From positions 1 to 14,148 of the forward strand of contig NZ_JAKEDR010000086.1 of the NCBI RefSeq assembly GCF_023653455.1: a DNA stretch of 14,148 nt, in the 5' to 3' direction. A program made the translations under genes and the position numbers. Below the pieces are notes generated by a model that was given only the letters and a program-made list of their open reading frames with translations, was not told the DNA's origin and ran no database searches. The DNA is from Paraclostridium ghonii. Lineage in GTDB: Bacteria > Bacillota > Clostridia > Peptostreptococcales > Peptostreptococcaceae. This document shows, one piece after another, positions 7,025 to 14,148 of this stretch (position 1 is its first letter; each line of letters begins with the position of its first letter).

Positions 7025-9024
7025 TACTCTTCTTCCTCCTCTAGATATTGTGTTATGATGTCTGATACCATATTATATCCTTCTTCTAAAGAGACTCCTT
7101 CAAGTTGAGCTCCTGCTATATCAATGTGGCCCCCGCCACCTAGTTTTTCCATCAGTACATGTACATTAATAGATCCTAATGATCTAGCACTTATAAATAT
7201 AGTTCCTGATTTTGTTTTTCCTAAGACAAATGATGCTTCTACATCTTTTATACTTAAAAGTTCATCTGCAGCTTGAGCTACAACTATATTTATATTGGTT
7301 ATATCCGACTTACAATAAGCTAAACAAATCTTATCATTTATAACTTTAGTGCTTTGAATTATCTCTGCTTTAGTTACAAAGTCTTCTAGGTTAGAGTTAA
7401 ATAGTTTCTTAACCTGTATTGTATCTGCTCCTGATTTTTTCAAATATGATGCTGCTTCAAAAGTTCTAACACCAGTCTTAAATGCAAAGTTTTTAGTATC
7501 TAAACTTATACCTGCCATTAATCCTTCTGCTGTTGTTTTATTTATTTTAACATCATCTTCCATATACTGAACTAGTTCAGTTACCATCTCACAAGTAGAT
7601 GATACATAAGTTTCATGGAATAAAAGAACTGTGTCATTTATAAACTCCACACCTCTTCTGTGATGATCTATTACAACTACTTTATCAGATATGGCTAATA
7701 ACTCAGGACATTCAGTAAAGTTTGGTCTATGAGTATCAACTACTATTACTAAAGTTTCTTTATAACAATTTTTAATAGCATCTTCTCTTGATACAAAGAT
7801 ATTGTTATAGTAATCAGATTTTTTTAATCTAATTACAAACTCATCAATAGAATCATTAGAACTATTTAAAACTATATGTGCCTTTTTATTACAAGCTTTA
7901 CATATGTCATAAATACCTACTGCAGATCCCATTGCATCCATATCAGGGTATTTATGTCCCATTATATATATCTCTTTACTTTCTAATATAATTTCTCTAA
8001 GAGCATGCCCTATAAGTCTTGATTTTACTTTAGTTTTCTTTTCTACAGCTTTTGATTTTCCTCCGTAGAAAATAGACTTGTCTTTAGTTTTTATTACGGC
8101 TTGATCTCCACCTCTACCAAGAGCTAAGTCTAGTGCTCCCTTTGCTAGTTTGAAATTATCATTAATTGTTTTTCCTTCTATTCCTATACCTATACTTATT
8201 GTAACAGGTAAATTATTTTCTTGGTCAATTTCTCTTATCTTATCTAGTATAGAGAATTTATCTGCTTCTAACTTATCTAATTCATTCTTACTTAAAACTA
8301 AGAAATATTTATCATTCGCAGTTTTTTCAAGGGCACCATTACAACTTGACTCTAATGATGCTAATATCTTATCAATTTCTACATTGATTAAAGGTCTTCT
8401 CTCTTCAGGAGCGCTTTGTAGCACTTCCTCATATCCATCTACTTGTATAGTAGCTACTACATTTTTCTCTTCATCATACTTAGTCTTTAAATCTAAGTAA
8501 TCAGTTTTATCAATCCAGTAAAGCATCATTAAATACTTAGTTTTATCTTCTTGATCGCTTTTTATAATATTATAAACTATAGTATACTGTCTTCCCTTAT
8601 AGTTTATATCTGTATATAACTCTTTGTTTTCATTTAATACTTTTCTTAAATTTATATTTTTAACAAGAGTTTCTATATTCATACCTAAGGCATCTTCTTT
8701 TTCTGTAATTTCATGGAACTTAGCGTTGTACCATGTAATACTACCATCAAATTCCAAAATACATAATGGTATTGGTAAATTTAGTATAGCTTTTTTTGTT
8801 ACTTCATCAATGTCTACAGCTAAATCTTGAATATATTTATTCCATTCTTTTCTCCTTATATCTCTTGTTCTCCAATTGTGGAAAACAATATATATAAAGA
8901 GCATAAATACAACAGCTCCTATATATATATTGTAATACATTAATATAAGACTAAGAATCCCAATAACCACTATATATGCATTTATTTCTGGCATATTAAA
9001 TTTAAAGGTCGACTTATTAAACAT
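7024..9024 (-). CDS. gdpP: Cyclic-di-AMP phosphodiesterase GdpP (DHH family)
   Basis: A membrane-bound enzyme that hydrolyses c-di-AMP to pApA, controlling potassium and osmolyte balance and beta-lactam tolerance. Two membrane segments (about 15-33 and 35-50) are followed by a PAS-type domain (about 75-170) and a degenerate GGDEF domain (about 185-315, with NDKYF in place of the active motif). The DHH/DHHA1 catalytic part runs from about 340. Metal ligands are visible: H357, D361 and D363 in [10 protein letters not shown]430 in VVDTHRP, D453-H454-H455 and D509; GGGGH is at 629-633. The 666-aa length matches Bacillus YybT. The ATG follows AGGAGGT, 9 nt after yybS. The protein ends in five glutamates whose codons provide the rplI ribosome binding site. 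Confidence 0.96.
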   Translation of the reverse strand: MFNKSTFKFNMPEINAYIVVIGILSLILMYYNIYIGAVVFMLFIYIVFHNWRTRDIRRKEWNKYIQDLAVDIDEVTKKAILNLPIPLCILEFDGSITWYNAKFHEITEKEDALGMNIETLVKNINLRKVLNENKELYTDINYKGRQYTIVYNIIKSDQEDKTKYLMMLYWIDKTDYLDLKTKYDEEKNVVATIQVDGYEEVLQSAPEERRPLINVEIDKILASLESSCNGALEKTANDKYFLVLSKNELDKLEADKFSILDKIREIDQENNLPVTISIGIGIEGKTINDNFKLAKGALDLALGRGGDQAVIKTKDKSIFYGGKSKAVEKKTKVKSRLIGHALREIILESKEIYIMGHKYPDMDAMGSAVGIYDICKACNKKAHIVLNSSNDSIDEFVIRLKKSDYYNNIFVSREDAIKNCYKETLVIVVDTHRPNFTECPELLAISDKVVVIDHHRRGVEFINDTVLLFHETYVSSTCEMVTELVQYMEDDVKINKTTAEGLMAGISLDTKNFAFKTGVRTFEAASYLKKSGADTIQVKKLFNSNLEDFVTKAEIIQSTKVINDKICLAYCKSDITNINIVVAQAADELLSIKDVEASFVLGKTKSGTIFISARSLGSINVHVLMEKLGGGGHIDIAGAQLEGVSLEEGYNMVSDIITQYLEEEEE

Positions 9025-9033
9025 TTCTACCTC

Positions 9034-9993
9034 CTAAGTGGATTTGTAGTTTCTTACCTTTCTAAAATCAATTGCACTGTCTAACATTCCTACAAAACTT
9101 AAAATCATAGACCCTGATAATAAAAGTACCACCATTACTGCAAATACTATCTTCCCTGGAGATTTAGCTTTCCATTCTTTTATAAAATAAATAGATACTG
9201 ATATACCTTGTATTAAAAACAGTATACTAAACACTGATTGAATGTTCAACATTATTGCATCTGTATAAAGTCCTGTATTCAGCATCTCTAAAAACATTAC
9301 TAATAAATATAATATTAGTGATGTTACTATAGCATTTCCTGGTAAATAAAACTCTGAAAACTTTGGTAATTGGTAATTTAATATTTTTATTCTTCTTAAA
9401 ATAAAGGCTTCTACATAATATGTTATTAATGATGCTATTATACTATACAAAAATAACGCTGTAGGTATTATATTTTGGAAAATTTCAATCATATCTTTAA
9501 CTGTAATATTTTCTTTAGGCATCATATTAGTACTTTCCATAACCGCATATTGAGCTTCTACTATTTCTTTTATAGATTTTGATATATCTGCTAATAAATC
9601 TATATTAAATAACACTTTTGACATTGCAAAAAATACGATTATAGATAGGATAAATGCTATAGTTCCAAAATATATAGGTGTAAAGTTTTTATTTTCACCT
9701 TCTATTTTGCTATCTTTATTAATTCTATATCCCACTGCTATCCCTGGAAGTATACACATTATAAGTAAATTTAAAGCATGTACTACGTCTACAGTTAATA
9801 CCAATATAAAAAAAGAGGATATAGATGAAATTAATGCATACTTATATCCTGAAGTTGTTGATATTATAGCATATGGAACAGGAAGAATAAGCGCAAGTAA
9901 CCCTAAAAACGGAACATATACTGTAACAAGGCAAATCCCTATAGCTATTGCAGTAATTATTGCCGCTTGAGTTAATTTAGCTCTATTATTCAA
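9034..9993 (-). CDS. yybS: DUF2232 integral membrane protein (YybS family)
   Basis: A 319-aa protein with about eight predicted membrane segments. One group is within residues 10-90, one lies at about 107-128, and more are in the C-terminal half. A hydrophilic loop at about 130-170 carries the NITVKDMIEIFQ stretch. It belongs to the YybS/DUF2232 family, related to small-molecule (ECF S-component-like) membrane proteins. Its biochemical role is unknown, but it almost always precedes gdpP in Firmicutes. The start is TTG, chosen because AGGGAGTGA lies 8 nt upstream within the end of the MazG-like gene and NNRAKLTQAAI opens the family domain. Spacing to its neighbours is 7 and 9 nt. Confidence 0.88.
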   Translation of the reverse strand: MNNRAKLTQAAIITAIAIGICLVTVYVPFLGLLALILPVPYAIISTTSGYKYALISSISSFFILVLTVDVVHALNLLIMCILPGIAVGYRINKDSKIEGENKNFTPIYFGTIAFILSIIVFFAMSKVLFNIDLLADISKSIKEIVEAQYAVMESTNMMPKENITVKDMIEIFQNIIPTALFLYSIIASLITYYVEAFILRRIKILNYQLPKFSEFYLPGNAIVTSLILYLLVMFLEMLNTGLYTDAIMLNIQSVFSILFLIQGISVSIYFIKEWKAKSPGKIVFAVMVVLLLSGSMILSFVGMLDSAIDFRKVRNYKST

Positions 9994-10000
9994 ATTAATA

Positions 10001-10321
10001 TCACTCCCTATTGTCTAAGTAATTTTTAAGATTGGATAAATCTCCATACCATCTTTCAACACTATGGTCTTCCTCTATTCCATCTTTTATCTTTTCCTTT
10101 ATTTTATAATCTATTTCCTTAAAGCTAATTCCAAGCCTCTTTGATAGTAAATATGTAACCATAACTATATTAGCTAGAGTATCTTGTAATATTTGATCTA
10201 CAGGTCTAGTCCCCTTAAATAAAAGGTTAAATAAGTCCCCTAAGCTTATTATTAATTCTGTTTTCATCCATTCAATAATTTTTATGTTTTTAGTTATTTC
10301 TGAGTTTTTATCTAGTCTCAC
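10001..10321 (-). CDS. MazG-like family protein
   Basis: A 106-aa all-helical protein that I assign to the MazG-like family found in clostridial gdpP operons. Central helices (IEWMKTELIISLGDLFNLLFKG, then LQDTLANIVMVTYLLSKRLGI) resemble the MazG/dUTPase nucleotide-pyrophosphohydrolase bundle. The full set of acidic EExxE metal ligands is not evident, so catalysis is doubtful. The start is GTG, with AGGAGG followed by further G residues about 9 nt upstream. It is the first gene of the operon leading to yybS-gdpP-rplI-dnaC, from a promoter at 10349-10376. Family call likely; function unknown. Confidence 0.75.
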   Translation of the reverse strand: MRLDKNSEITKNIKIIEWMKTELIISLGDLFNLLFKGTRPVDQILQDTLANIVMVTYLLSKRLGISFKEIDYKIKEKIKDGIEEDHSVERWYGDLSNLKNYLDNRE

Positions 10322-10348
10322 TATGTCCCCCCTCCTTAATATATAAAT

Positions 10349-10376
10349 ATTATATCATAAATCATAGTAGTTTTAA
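10349..10376 (-). promoter_or_regulatory. Promoter of the MazG-like/yybS/gdpP/rplI/dnaC operon
   Basis: Minus-strand TATAAT (10349-10354) with TTAAAA (10371-10376) 16 bp upstream, just after the rpsR terminator. The -10 is perfect; the -35 is 4 of 6. It is the only good promoter seen upstream of dnaC within this gene group. Confidence 0.6.
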
Positions 10377-10381
10377 CCAAT

Positions 10382-10409
10382 AAAAAAAAACGAGCCCTTA
10401 AAGGCTCGT
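10382..10409 (-). terminator. Intrinsic terminator of the rpsF-ssb-rpsR operon
   Basis: A GC-rich hairpin ACGAGCC/GGCTCGT (arms 10403-10409 and 10390-10396, 6-nt loop) followed on the minus strand by eight T. It lies 7 nt beyond the rpsR stop. Confidence 0.93.
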
Positions 10410-10416
10410 CCTTTTT

Positions 10417-10644
10417 TTAGTCTAATGTATATGGTAATAAAGCTAAGTTTCTAGCTCTTTTTATAGCAACTGTTAATTCTCTTTGATGCTTAGCACAAGT
10501 ACCAGCTATTCTTCTAGGTAATATTTTACCTCTTTCAGTTACGTATTTTTGTAATCTTTGAGTGTTTTTGTAGTCTATCTTAGCATTTTTATCTGCACAG
10601 AATTGACAAACTCTTTTTTTCTTACGTCTCTTTTTGTTTATCAT
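10417..10644 (-). CDS. rpsR: 30S ribosomal protein S18
   Basis: A small-subunit platform protein that binds 16S rRNA as a heterodimer with S6. It is 75 aa with a basic N-terminus and the signature [21 protein letters not shown] (34-54). C13-x2-C16 together with C50-x2-H53 form a CCCH set, consistent with the zinc-ribbon form of S18. The ATG follows a strong AAGGAGGG. It is the last gene of the operon, 17 nt after ssb. Confidence 0.98.
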   Translation of the reverse strand: MINKKRRKKKRVCQFCADKNAKIDYKNTQRLQKYVTERGKILPRRIAGTCAKHQRELTVAIKRARNLALLPYTLD

Positions 10645-10661
10645 GTATTTTTCCCTCCTTT

Positions 10662-11105
10662 TTAGAATGGTATATCATCATCATCTATAGCTTGGAATCC
10701 TTGAGGATCTAATCCTGTAGGCTCAAAGCTTGGCTCAAAACTAGGTTCGGCCCCTTGATTTTGATATGGACTATCCGATCTATTTTTATTACTATCTAAG
10801 GCTTGTATATTTCGCGCACTTACCTTAGTAAAAGTTCTTCTTTCTCCTGATTGAGTTTGATAATTGTCTACTCTTATTGAACCTTGTATGGCAACTAATC
10901 TACCTTTTGATATATAATTTGCACAAAATTCAGCAGGCTTACCCATTACCTCAACCGGTATAAAATCAGTATCTCTGCTGCCATCTTTTTTAGCATAATC
11001 TCTATCAATGGCAATACTGAATGTTGCAACGGCTGTTCCTGTCCCTGGGATATATCTTAACTCAGGATCCTTTGTTAATCTTCCCACTAATACAACATGA
11101 TTCAT
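10662..11105 (-). CDS. ssb: Single-stranded DNA-binding protein
   Basis: Binds ssDNA as a tetramer at replication forks and recruits partner enzymes through its C-terminal tip. It is 147 aa. The OB fold spans about 1-105 (opening [18 protein letters not shown], with [14 protein letters not shown] in the middle). A flexible linker with a short SFEP-SFEP repeat follows, and the canonical acidic tip is DDDDIPF. The ribosome binding site is the modest GGCGGTG. It sits between rpsF and rpsR (39 and 17 nt), the usual Firmicute order. Confidence 0.98.
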   Translation of the reverse strand: MNHVVLVGRLTKDPELRYIPGTGTAVATFSIAIDRDYAKKDGSRDTDFIPVEVMGKPAEFCANYISKGRLVAIQGSIRVDNYQTQSGERRTFTKVSARNIQALDSNKNRSDSPYQNQGAEPSFEPSFEPTGLDPQGFQAIDDDDIPF

Positions 11106-11144
11106 TTAAACACCGCCTATTACGTAAAATTTATATACTAGTTA

Positions 11145-11423
11145 TTAAGCAACAACTATCATATGTCTTATTACGTTCTCGTTTATCTTTAAGTTTCTGT
11201 CTATTTCCTTAGGAACTTCAATACCAGACTTAAAGTTAACTAATACATAGTAACCTTCAGTGAACTTAGCTATTGGGTATGCTAACTTCTTGTTACCCCA
11301 AGTATCTACAGTTTCAACTTCACCTTCAGTTGCTACAACTTCTTTAACCTTGTTTAATACAGCTGCTTTTGTTTCTTCATCTGTATTAGGCTTTAATACG
11401 AAAACTAATTCATAATTCTTCAC
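11145..11423 (-). CDS. rpsF: 30S ribosomal protein S6
   Basis: A small-subunit protein that pairs with S18. It opens MKNYELVFVLKPNTDEE and has the characteristic WGNKKLAYPIAKFTEGYYVLVNF stretch (about 43-65), in 92 aa. A GTG three codons further upstream (11432) is also in frame, but it overlaps the Shine-Dalgarno sequence. The GTG at 11423 has GGGAGGTG about 6 nt upstream and gives the family's normal N-terminus, so I prefer it. It is the first gene of rpsF-ssb-rpsR. Confidence 0.96.
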   Translation of the reverse strand: MKNYELVFVLKPNTDEETKAAVLNKVKEVVATEGEVETVDTWGNKKLAYPIAKFTEGYYVLVNFKSGIEVPKEIDRNLKINENVIRHMIVVA

Positions 11424-11432
11424 ACGATTCAC

Positions 11433-11493
11433 CTCCCTTTGGACTTACGGCTCTGCTATGCAGAGCAGAGAAATGAGATTAAAATCTCATACT
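11433..11493 (-). promoter_or_regulatory. Structured rpsF leader, candidate S6:S18-binding autoregulatory RNA
   Basis: Between the promoter and the S6 start the RNA holds two hairpins. The first is ATGAGATT/AATCTCAT (arms 11483-11490 and 11473-11480). The second is GCTCTGC-ATA-GCAGAGC (11466-11450). The 3' strand of the second runs into CCG (11450-11448) and then AAGTCC before the Shine-Dalgarno sequence. S6:S18 is known in several phyla to repress its operon by binding a leader element with a CCG motif that mimics its 16S site. The position and the CCG fit, but I could not verify the full consensus. Confidence 0.5.
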
Positions 11494-11499
11494 TTACAC

Positions 11500-11528
11500 A
11501 TTCTATCACTAATAAATTTAATTGTCAA
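11500..11528 (-). promoter_or_regulatory. rpsF-ssb-rpsR promoter
   Basis: Perfect TTGACA (11523-11528), a 17-bp spacer and TAGAAT (11500-11505) on the minus strand. The start of transcription is expected near 11493, giving a leader of about 70 nt. Upstream DNA (11529-11670) is AT-rich with no gene; only a weak AAGGT/ACCTT inverted repeat near 11622-11643 stands out. Confidence 0.9.
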
Positions 11529-11670
11529 TTTTATTTTCTTTTATACTAAAATTGGAAATATATCCTTTATAATAAAAAATCTCAGTAACAGAGTATAAAG
11601 ATTTTAAATTTGTTAAACCTATAAGGTATAACCCCCATAACCTTAATATATTTCATCTTAATCTCCCCTA

Positions 11671-11702
11671 AAAAAATAGTGACCGAAAGGTCACTATTTT
11701 TT
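11671..11702 (-). terminator. Intrinsic terminator after the aminotransferase gene
   Basis: A perfect 14-bp hairpin (arms 11671-11684 and 11689-11702, 4-nt loop) with A/T tracts at its ends, 19 nt past the stop. It ends the aminotransferase transcript before the rpsF promoter. Confidence 0.88.
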
Positions 11703-11721
11703 TATATTTATATTTTTATGT

Positions 11722-12924
11722 TTAAACATTTACACCTTGAGCAAGAGTATCTTTTAATACTTCTGCTAATCTCTTAATACCTTCAACTATTTTTTCGTCA
11801 GGCATATTAGAGTAGTTTAATCTAAATGAATTTTCTTTTCCACCATTAGGGAAGAATGATCCACCTGGAACATAAGCAACATTTTTTTCTAAGCATTTTT
11901 TCATTATTTCTCTTGCATCTAAATGCGCTGGTAACTCTACCCAAGTAAATAATCCACCTTCTGGATATGTATATTCTATTCCTTCTGGGAAAGTTTCATC
12001 CATTGTTTTTAACATTAAGTCTCTACGTTTACTATAAACTGATTTTATTTTTTCAACATGTCCATCTAAATCATACACATCTATAAATTTGCTAACTTCT
12101 CTTTGAGATATAGTAGATGCTTGTAAATCTGCTCCTTGCTTAACAAATATAAATTTAGATAACATTTCTGGAGAGGCAGCAACCCAACCTATTCTATATC
12201 CTGGACAGAATATCTTAGAGAATGAACCTAAGAATGCTACTAGTCCTTTTTCATCCATAGCTCTTAAAGATGGTAACATCTCACCTTCAAATCTTAATTC
12301 TCCATATGGGTTATCTTCTATTACTGGTATTTCAAACTTATTTATGACATCCATGAATCTCTTACGTCTTTCCATAGACCATGTTTTTCCTGTTGGATTT
12401 TGGAAATCTGGTATAACATATATCATTTTTACATTTTCTGTTGTTTCTAAAATCTTTTCTAATTCTTCAATTACCATACCACCTTTATCAGTTGGTACTT
12501 CTATAAATTTAGGACAATAAGCTTTAAAAGCATTAAGTGCCCCTAAGTATGATGGGCTTTCTACTAAAACTACATCTCCCTCATCTAAGAAAATTTTACC
12601 TGCAAAGTCTAAACCTTGTTGAGATCCACTTGTTATTAATAGATCCTCTTTTGATATATTAGTTTTTAACTTTCTATTCATTCTTTCAGCTATATGTTCT
12701 CTTAAAGGATTAAATCCTTCTGTTGTTGCATATTGAAGAGCTTCTCTTCCTGATTCTTCTAGAACCATTCTTGATACCTCTACCATTTCATCTACTGGAA
12801 ATAGCTCAGGAGCTGGAAGTCCACCTGCAAAAGATATTATTTCAGGTTTTTGTGTTAATTTTAAAAGCTCACGAATCTCAGATCCTTTTAATCCTTCCAT
12901 TCTTCTTGCAAATTTTATAGCCAT
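11722..12924 (-). CDS. PLP-dependent aminotransferase, class I/II (2-aminoadipate/aromatic transaminase-like)
   Basis: A fold-type I PLP enzyme of 400 aa, cytosolic. The N-terminus (SFAGGLPAPELFP, 31-43) is typical of the LysN/KAT/MocR-C-terminal-like subgroup. Active-site residues are visible: Y126 in SPSYLGAL, NPTG (176-179), D204 and Y207 in EDNPYGEL, Schiff-base lysine K237 in GSFSK, R244 in GYRIGW, and substrate-carboxylate R368 in SFRLNYS. There is no N-terminal GntR domain, so it is an enzyme rather than a MocR regulator. The start has AAGGGGG about 11 nt upstream. It is monocistronic by its own promoter and terminator. Substrate specificity cannot be read from sequence; 2-aminoadipate, aromatic and branched-chain amino acids are the usual choices. 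Confidence 0.9.
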   Translation of the reverse strand: MAIKFARRMEGLKGSEIRELLKLTQKPEIISFAGGLPAPELFPVDEMVEVSRMVLEESGREALQYATTEGFNPLREHIAERMNRKLKTNISKEDLLITSGSQQGLDFAGKIFLDEGDVVLVESPSYLGALNAFKAYCPKFIEVPTDKGGMVIEELEKILETTENVKMIYVIPDFQNPTGKTWSMERRKRFMDVINKFEIPVIEDNPYGELRFEGEMLPSLRAMDEKGLVAFLGSFSKIFCPGYRIGWVAASPEMLSKFIFVKQGADLQASTISQREVSKFIDVYDLDGHVEKIKSVYSKRRDLMLKTMDETFPEGIEYTYPEGGLFTWVELPAHLDAREIMKKCLEKNVAYVPGGSFFPNGGKENSFRLNYSNMPDEKIVEGIKRLAEVLKDTLAQGVNV

Positions 12925-12964
12925 AATTTAAGTTCCCCCTTTGGTAAAATGTTTTCCCAATTTA

Positions 12965-12993
12965 ATTATATCAAAAGAAAACGTTTCTTTAAA
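12965..12993 (-). promoter_or_regulatory. Probable aminotransferase promoter
   Basis: TATAAT (12965-12970) with TTTAAA (12988-12993) 17 bp upstream on the minus strand. The -35 overlaps the stop codon of the DUF951 gene. The -10 is perfect; the -35 is 4 of 6. Confidence 0.55.
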
Positions 12994-13174
12994 GTTCTTT
13001 TACTCTTTTTATCCTTTTTTCCAAAGTTTGTCTGTCTAGCATTAATACTCTATCACATTTTATACATCTTATTTTAAAATCCATTCCAGCTCTTGCTATC
13101 TCAAATTCCTTACTTCCACATGGATGAGGTTTCTTTAGTTCTACAATATCTCCTATGTTTAGCTTCATTGGCAT
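12989..13174 (-). CDS. DUF951 small zinc-type protein (YyzM family)
   Basis: A 61-aa protein with the family pattern: GDIVELKKPHPCGSKEFEI, then FKIRCIKCDRVLML. C19, C37 and C40 probably bind a metal. A basic C-terminal helix (RQTLEKRIKRVKEL) may contact nucleic acid. The function is unknown. In Firmicutes it is usually found near rpsF and other origin-proximal genes. The first ATG is supported by AGGAGTG about 7 nt upstream; a second ATG two codons later is less well placed. It lies 11 nt after the DUF3343 gene, so the two are likely co-transcribed. Confidence 0.9.
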   Translation of the reverse strand: MPMKLNIGDIVELKKPHPCGSKEFEIARAGMDFKIRCIKCDRVLMLDRQTLEKRIKRVKEL

Positions 13175-13185
13175 TTATATCACTC

Positions 13186-13449
13186 CTATCTTAATTTAGT
13201 TATTTCCTTTTGGCCTCCAGTTACTCTACATACTTTAAATATTCCATGATATAAAATTTCATTTTCTTCTAACGATTCTACTATTGTATCCATATCTTCT
13301 TTTAAAAATCTAACTGAAATTCCGCAACTAGAACTTATTTCTCTAGGAGTTGGTAAAGTTGTTACTTTTAAGTTTTTTTCATTTAAAACTTTATCTGTTC
13401 TTATAGCATGATGTGTTGAATTAAAAGCTACTATATACATTTCGTTCAT
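13186..13449 (-). CDS. DUF3343 protein, putative Se/S carrier-like
   Basis: An 87-aa protein with the diagnostic block LPTPREISSSCGISVRF (32-48) and a single conserved cysteine, C42. DUF3343 proteins are annotated as putative selenium/sulfur carriers because they occur beside yedF, selD and cysteine-desulfurase genes; direct biochemistry is lacking. Here it follows yedF, which fits. The ATG has AGGAAAGG about 9 nt upstream. A hairpin terminator lies between yedF and this gene, so it may rely on read-through or a weak promoter in 13450-13492 that I could not identify. Confidence 0.88.
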   Translation of the reverse strand: MNEMYIVAFNSTHHAIRTDKVLNEKNLKVTTLPTPREISSSCGISVRFLKEDMDTIVESLEENEILYHGIFKVCRVTGGQKEITKLR

Positions 13450-13492
13450 TTTTATTTTCCTTTCCTATGCCTTTATACATTGATTTTATATA

Positions 13493-13530
13493 AATAAAGA
13501 CTACATAAACTTTGTCATGTAGTCTTTATT
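13493..13530 (-). terminator. Hairpin terminator after yedF
   Basis: A perfect 14-bp inverted repeat (arms 13493-13506 and 13517-13530, loop 10 nt), 2 nt after the yedF stop. The U tract is short (TTTATT), so it may be only partial and allow read-through into the DUF3343 gene. Confidence 0.7.
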
Positions 13531-13532
13531 AG

Positions 13533-14123
13533 TTATATAGATATAGTTTTTGATGAATTGTTCATTGATTCTACAATTGTATACATATTTGTTACAGCTC
13601 CAACTTTTAATTCTTCTTTTAACCCATAGTAATCTAAACATGTTCCGCAAGATAATATTTCAACACCTGCATCTTGTAATATTTTTAGATTTTCTATTGT
13701 AGCTTCATTTTCAGTTGTTAACTTTACTGCGCTATTAACAAATAATACACTTTTTGGATATGGCTTACTTTCTGTTAAAGTATATATATATCCTTTCATA
13801 AGTACATGTCCTAATTCATCATTTCCACTTCCTATTTTATCTGACTTTATAAATATACATGTATCTGATAAAGACTCTTGTGATTTTTCTTCTATTATAA
13901 CATTTTCGCCTTTTATAATCTCTATACAAATAGAATCTTTTTCTGTTTTTAATACATTAGCTTCAAAGTTGTTTGATTTTGCTAATTTTAATATATTTTC
14001 CTTAGCTATTTCATTATCTACAGTTACTTCTACTACCCCTTGTTCAATACTATCTAGTTCTTTTTTAGTATTTATAACTGGTTTAGGACATGCTAGTCCC
14101 CTTGCATCTAGCTCTATTCTCAT
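13533..14123 (-). CDS. yedF: Sulfurtransferase-like selenium metabolism protein YedF
   Basis: A two-domain protein of 196 aa. The N-terminal TusA/SirA-like domain (1-70) has the catalytic-type ACPKPV with C12. The C-terminal DsrE/F-like domain (about 85-190) has LSCGTCLDYYG with C159 and C162. This architecture defines the YedF family, which is phylogenetically tied to selenophosphate/selenoprotein metabolism and is thought to pass persulfide or perselenide groups. The ATG follows AAGGAGATG. It is the first visible gene at the right edge, and partner genes such as a selenocysteine lyase or selD may lie beyond. Cysteines are encoded as TGC/TGT with no in-frame TGA, so it is not itself a selenoprotein here. 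Confidence 0.92.
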   Translation of the reverse strand: MRIELDARGLACPKPVINTKKELDSIEQGVVEVTVDNEIAKENILKLAKSNNFEANVLKTEKDSICIEIIKGENVIIEEKSQESLSDTCIFIKSDKIGSGNDELGHVLMKGYIYTLTESKPYPKSVLFVNSAVKLTTENEATIENLKILQDAGVEILSCGTCLDYYGLKEELKVGAVTNMYTIVESMNNSSKTISI

Positions 14124-14148
14124 AAATACTCATCTCCTTATATAATAC

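Noticed and set aside
8150..8500. Plus-strand open frame of 116 codons
   Set aside because: It is antisense to the GGDEF region of gdpP, whose domains are clear; there is no ribosome binding site and the composition is Ser/Leu-rich shadow.
9707..9970. Plus-strand open frame of 87 codons
   Set aside because: It is antisense to the membrane segments of yybS and has no ribosome binding site.
11424..11432. Upstream GTG as the start of rpsF
   Set aside because: It overlaps the Shine-Dalgarno sequence itself and adds three residues not expected in S6; the GTG at 11423 has correct spacing.
11529..11670. Possible small RNA or riboswitch upstream of the rpsF promoter
   Set aside because: AT-rich sequence with only a 5-bp AAGGT/ACCTT inverted repeat and no promoter-terminator pair around it.

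Overview
The window comes from a very AT-rich Firmicute, most probably a member of the Peptostreptococcaceae (Clostridioides / Paeniclostridium / Romboutsia type). The evidence is the low GC content, strong AGGAGG-type ribosome binding sites, tRNA genes that encode their CCA ends, and the gene order rpsF-ssb-rpsR / MazG-like-yybS-gdpP-rplI-dnaC / purA. In Clostridia these blocks lie on the chromosome close to the replication origin. The family-level assignment is inference. Every gene I can support is on the minus strand, so transcription runs from right to left.

From right to left: (i) 13.2-14.1 kb holds yedF (TusA + DsrE-like, selenium/sulfur metabolism) and a DUF3343 Se/S-carrier-like protein, followed by a small zinc-type DUF951 protein. 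(ii) 11.7-12.9 kb holds a fold-type I PLP aminotransferase with its own promoter and terminator. (iii) 10.4-11.5 kb is the classical rpsF-ssb-rpsR operon, with a near-consensus promoter and a structured 5' leader that is a good candidate for the S6:S18 autoregulatory RNA. (iv) 5.2-10.3 kb is a tight operon: MazG-like, yybS (DUF2232), gdpP (c-di-AMP phosphodiesterase), rplI and dnaC (replicative helicase). Spacings are 7, 9, -1 and 23 nt. It links cyclic-di-AMP turnover, a ribosomal protein and replication.

(v) 4.85-5.22 kb is the only gap longer than 300 bp, and the most interesting non-coding stretch. It contains a cluster of DnaA-box-like 9-mers, a GC-rich imperfect palindromic element resembling a dispersed REP-type repeat, an 11-bp perfect inverted repeat, the dnaC terminator and a plus-strand-oriented hairpin terminator. 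(vi) A 96-codon orphan gene follows, then purA with a well-formed promoter that carries PurBox-like half sites. (vii) 2.26-2.94 kb is an eight-gene tRNA operon (Lys-Glu-Val-Asp-Thr-Lys-Glu-Val). The Lys-Glu-Val genes are present twice with identical gene sequences, behind a TTGACG-17-TATAAT promoter with an A/T-rich upstream element. (viii) The left 2.1 kb is a LytTR response regulator and a GHKL sensor kinase of the AgrA/AgrC type, translationally coupled.

At the extreme left edge the response-regulator leader occurs a second time. It leads into a reading frame that joins the regulator's first codons to an internal segment, which looks like an in-frame 234-bp deletion at a 12-bp direct repeat. 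No phage, IS element or CRISPR array was seen. The window is mainly conserved housekeeping DNA; the novelty is in the 4.85-5.22 kb gap and at the left edge.
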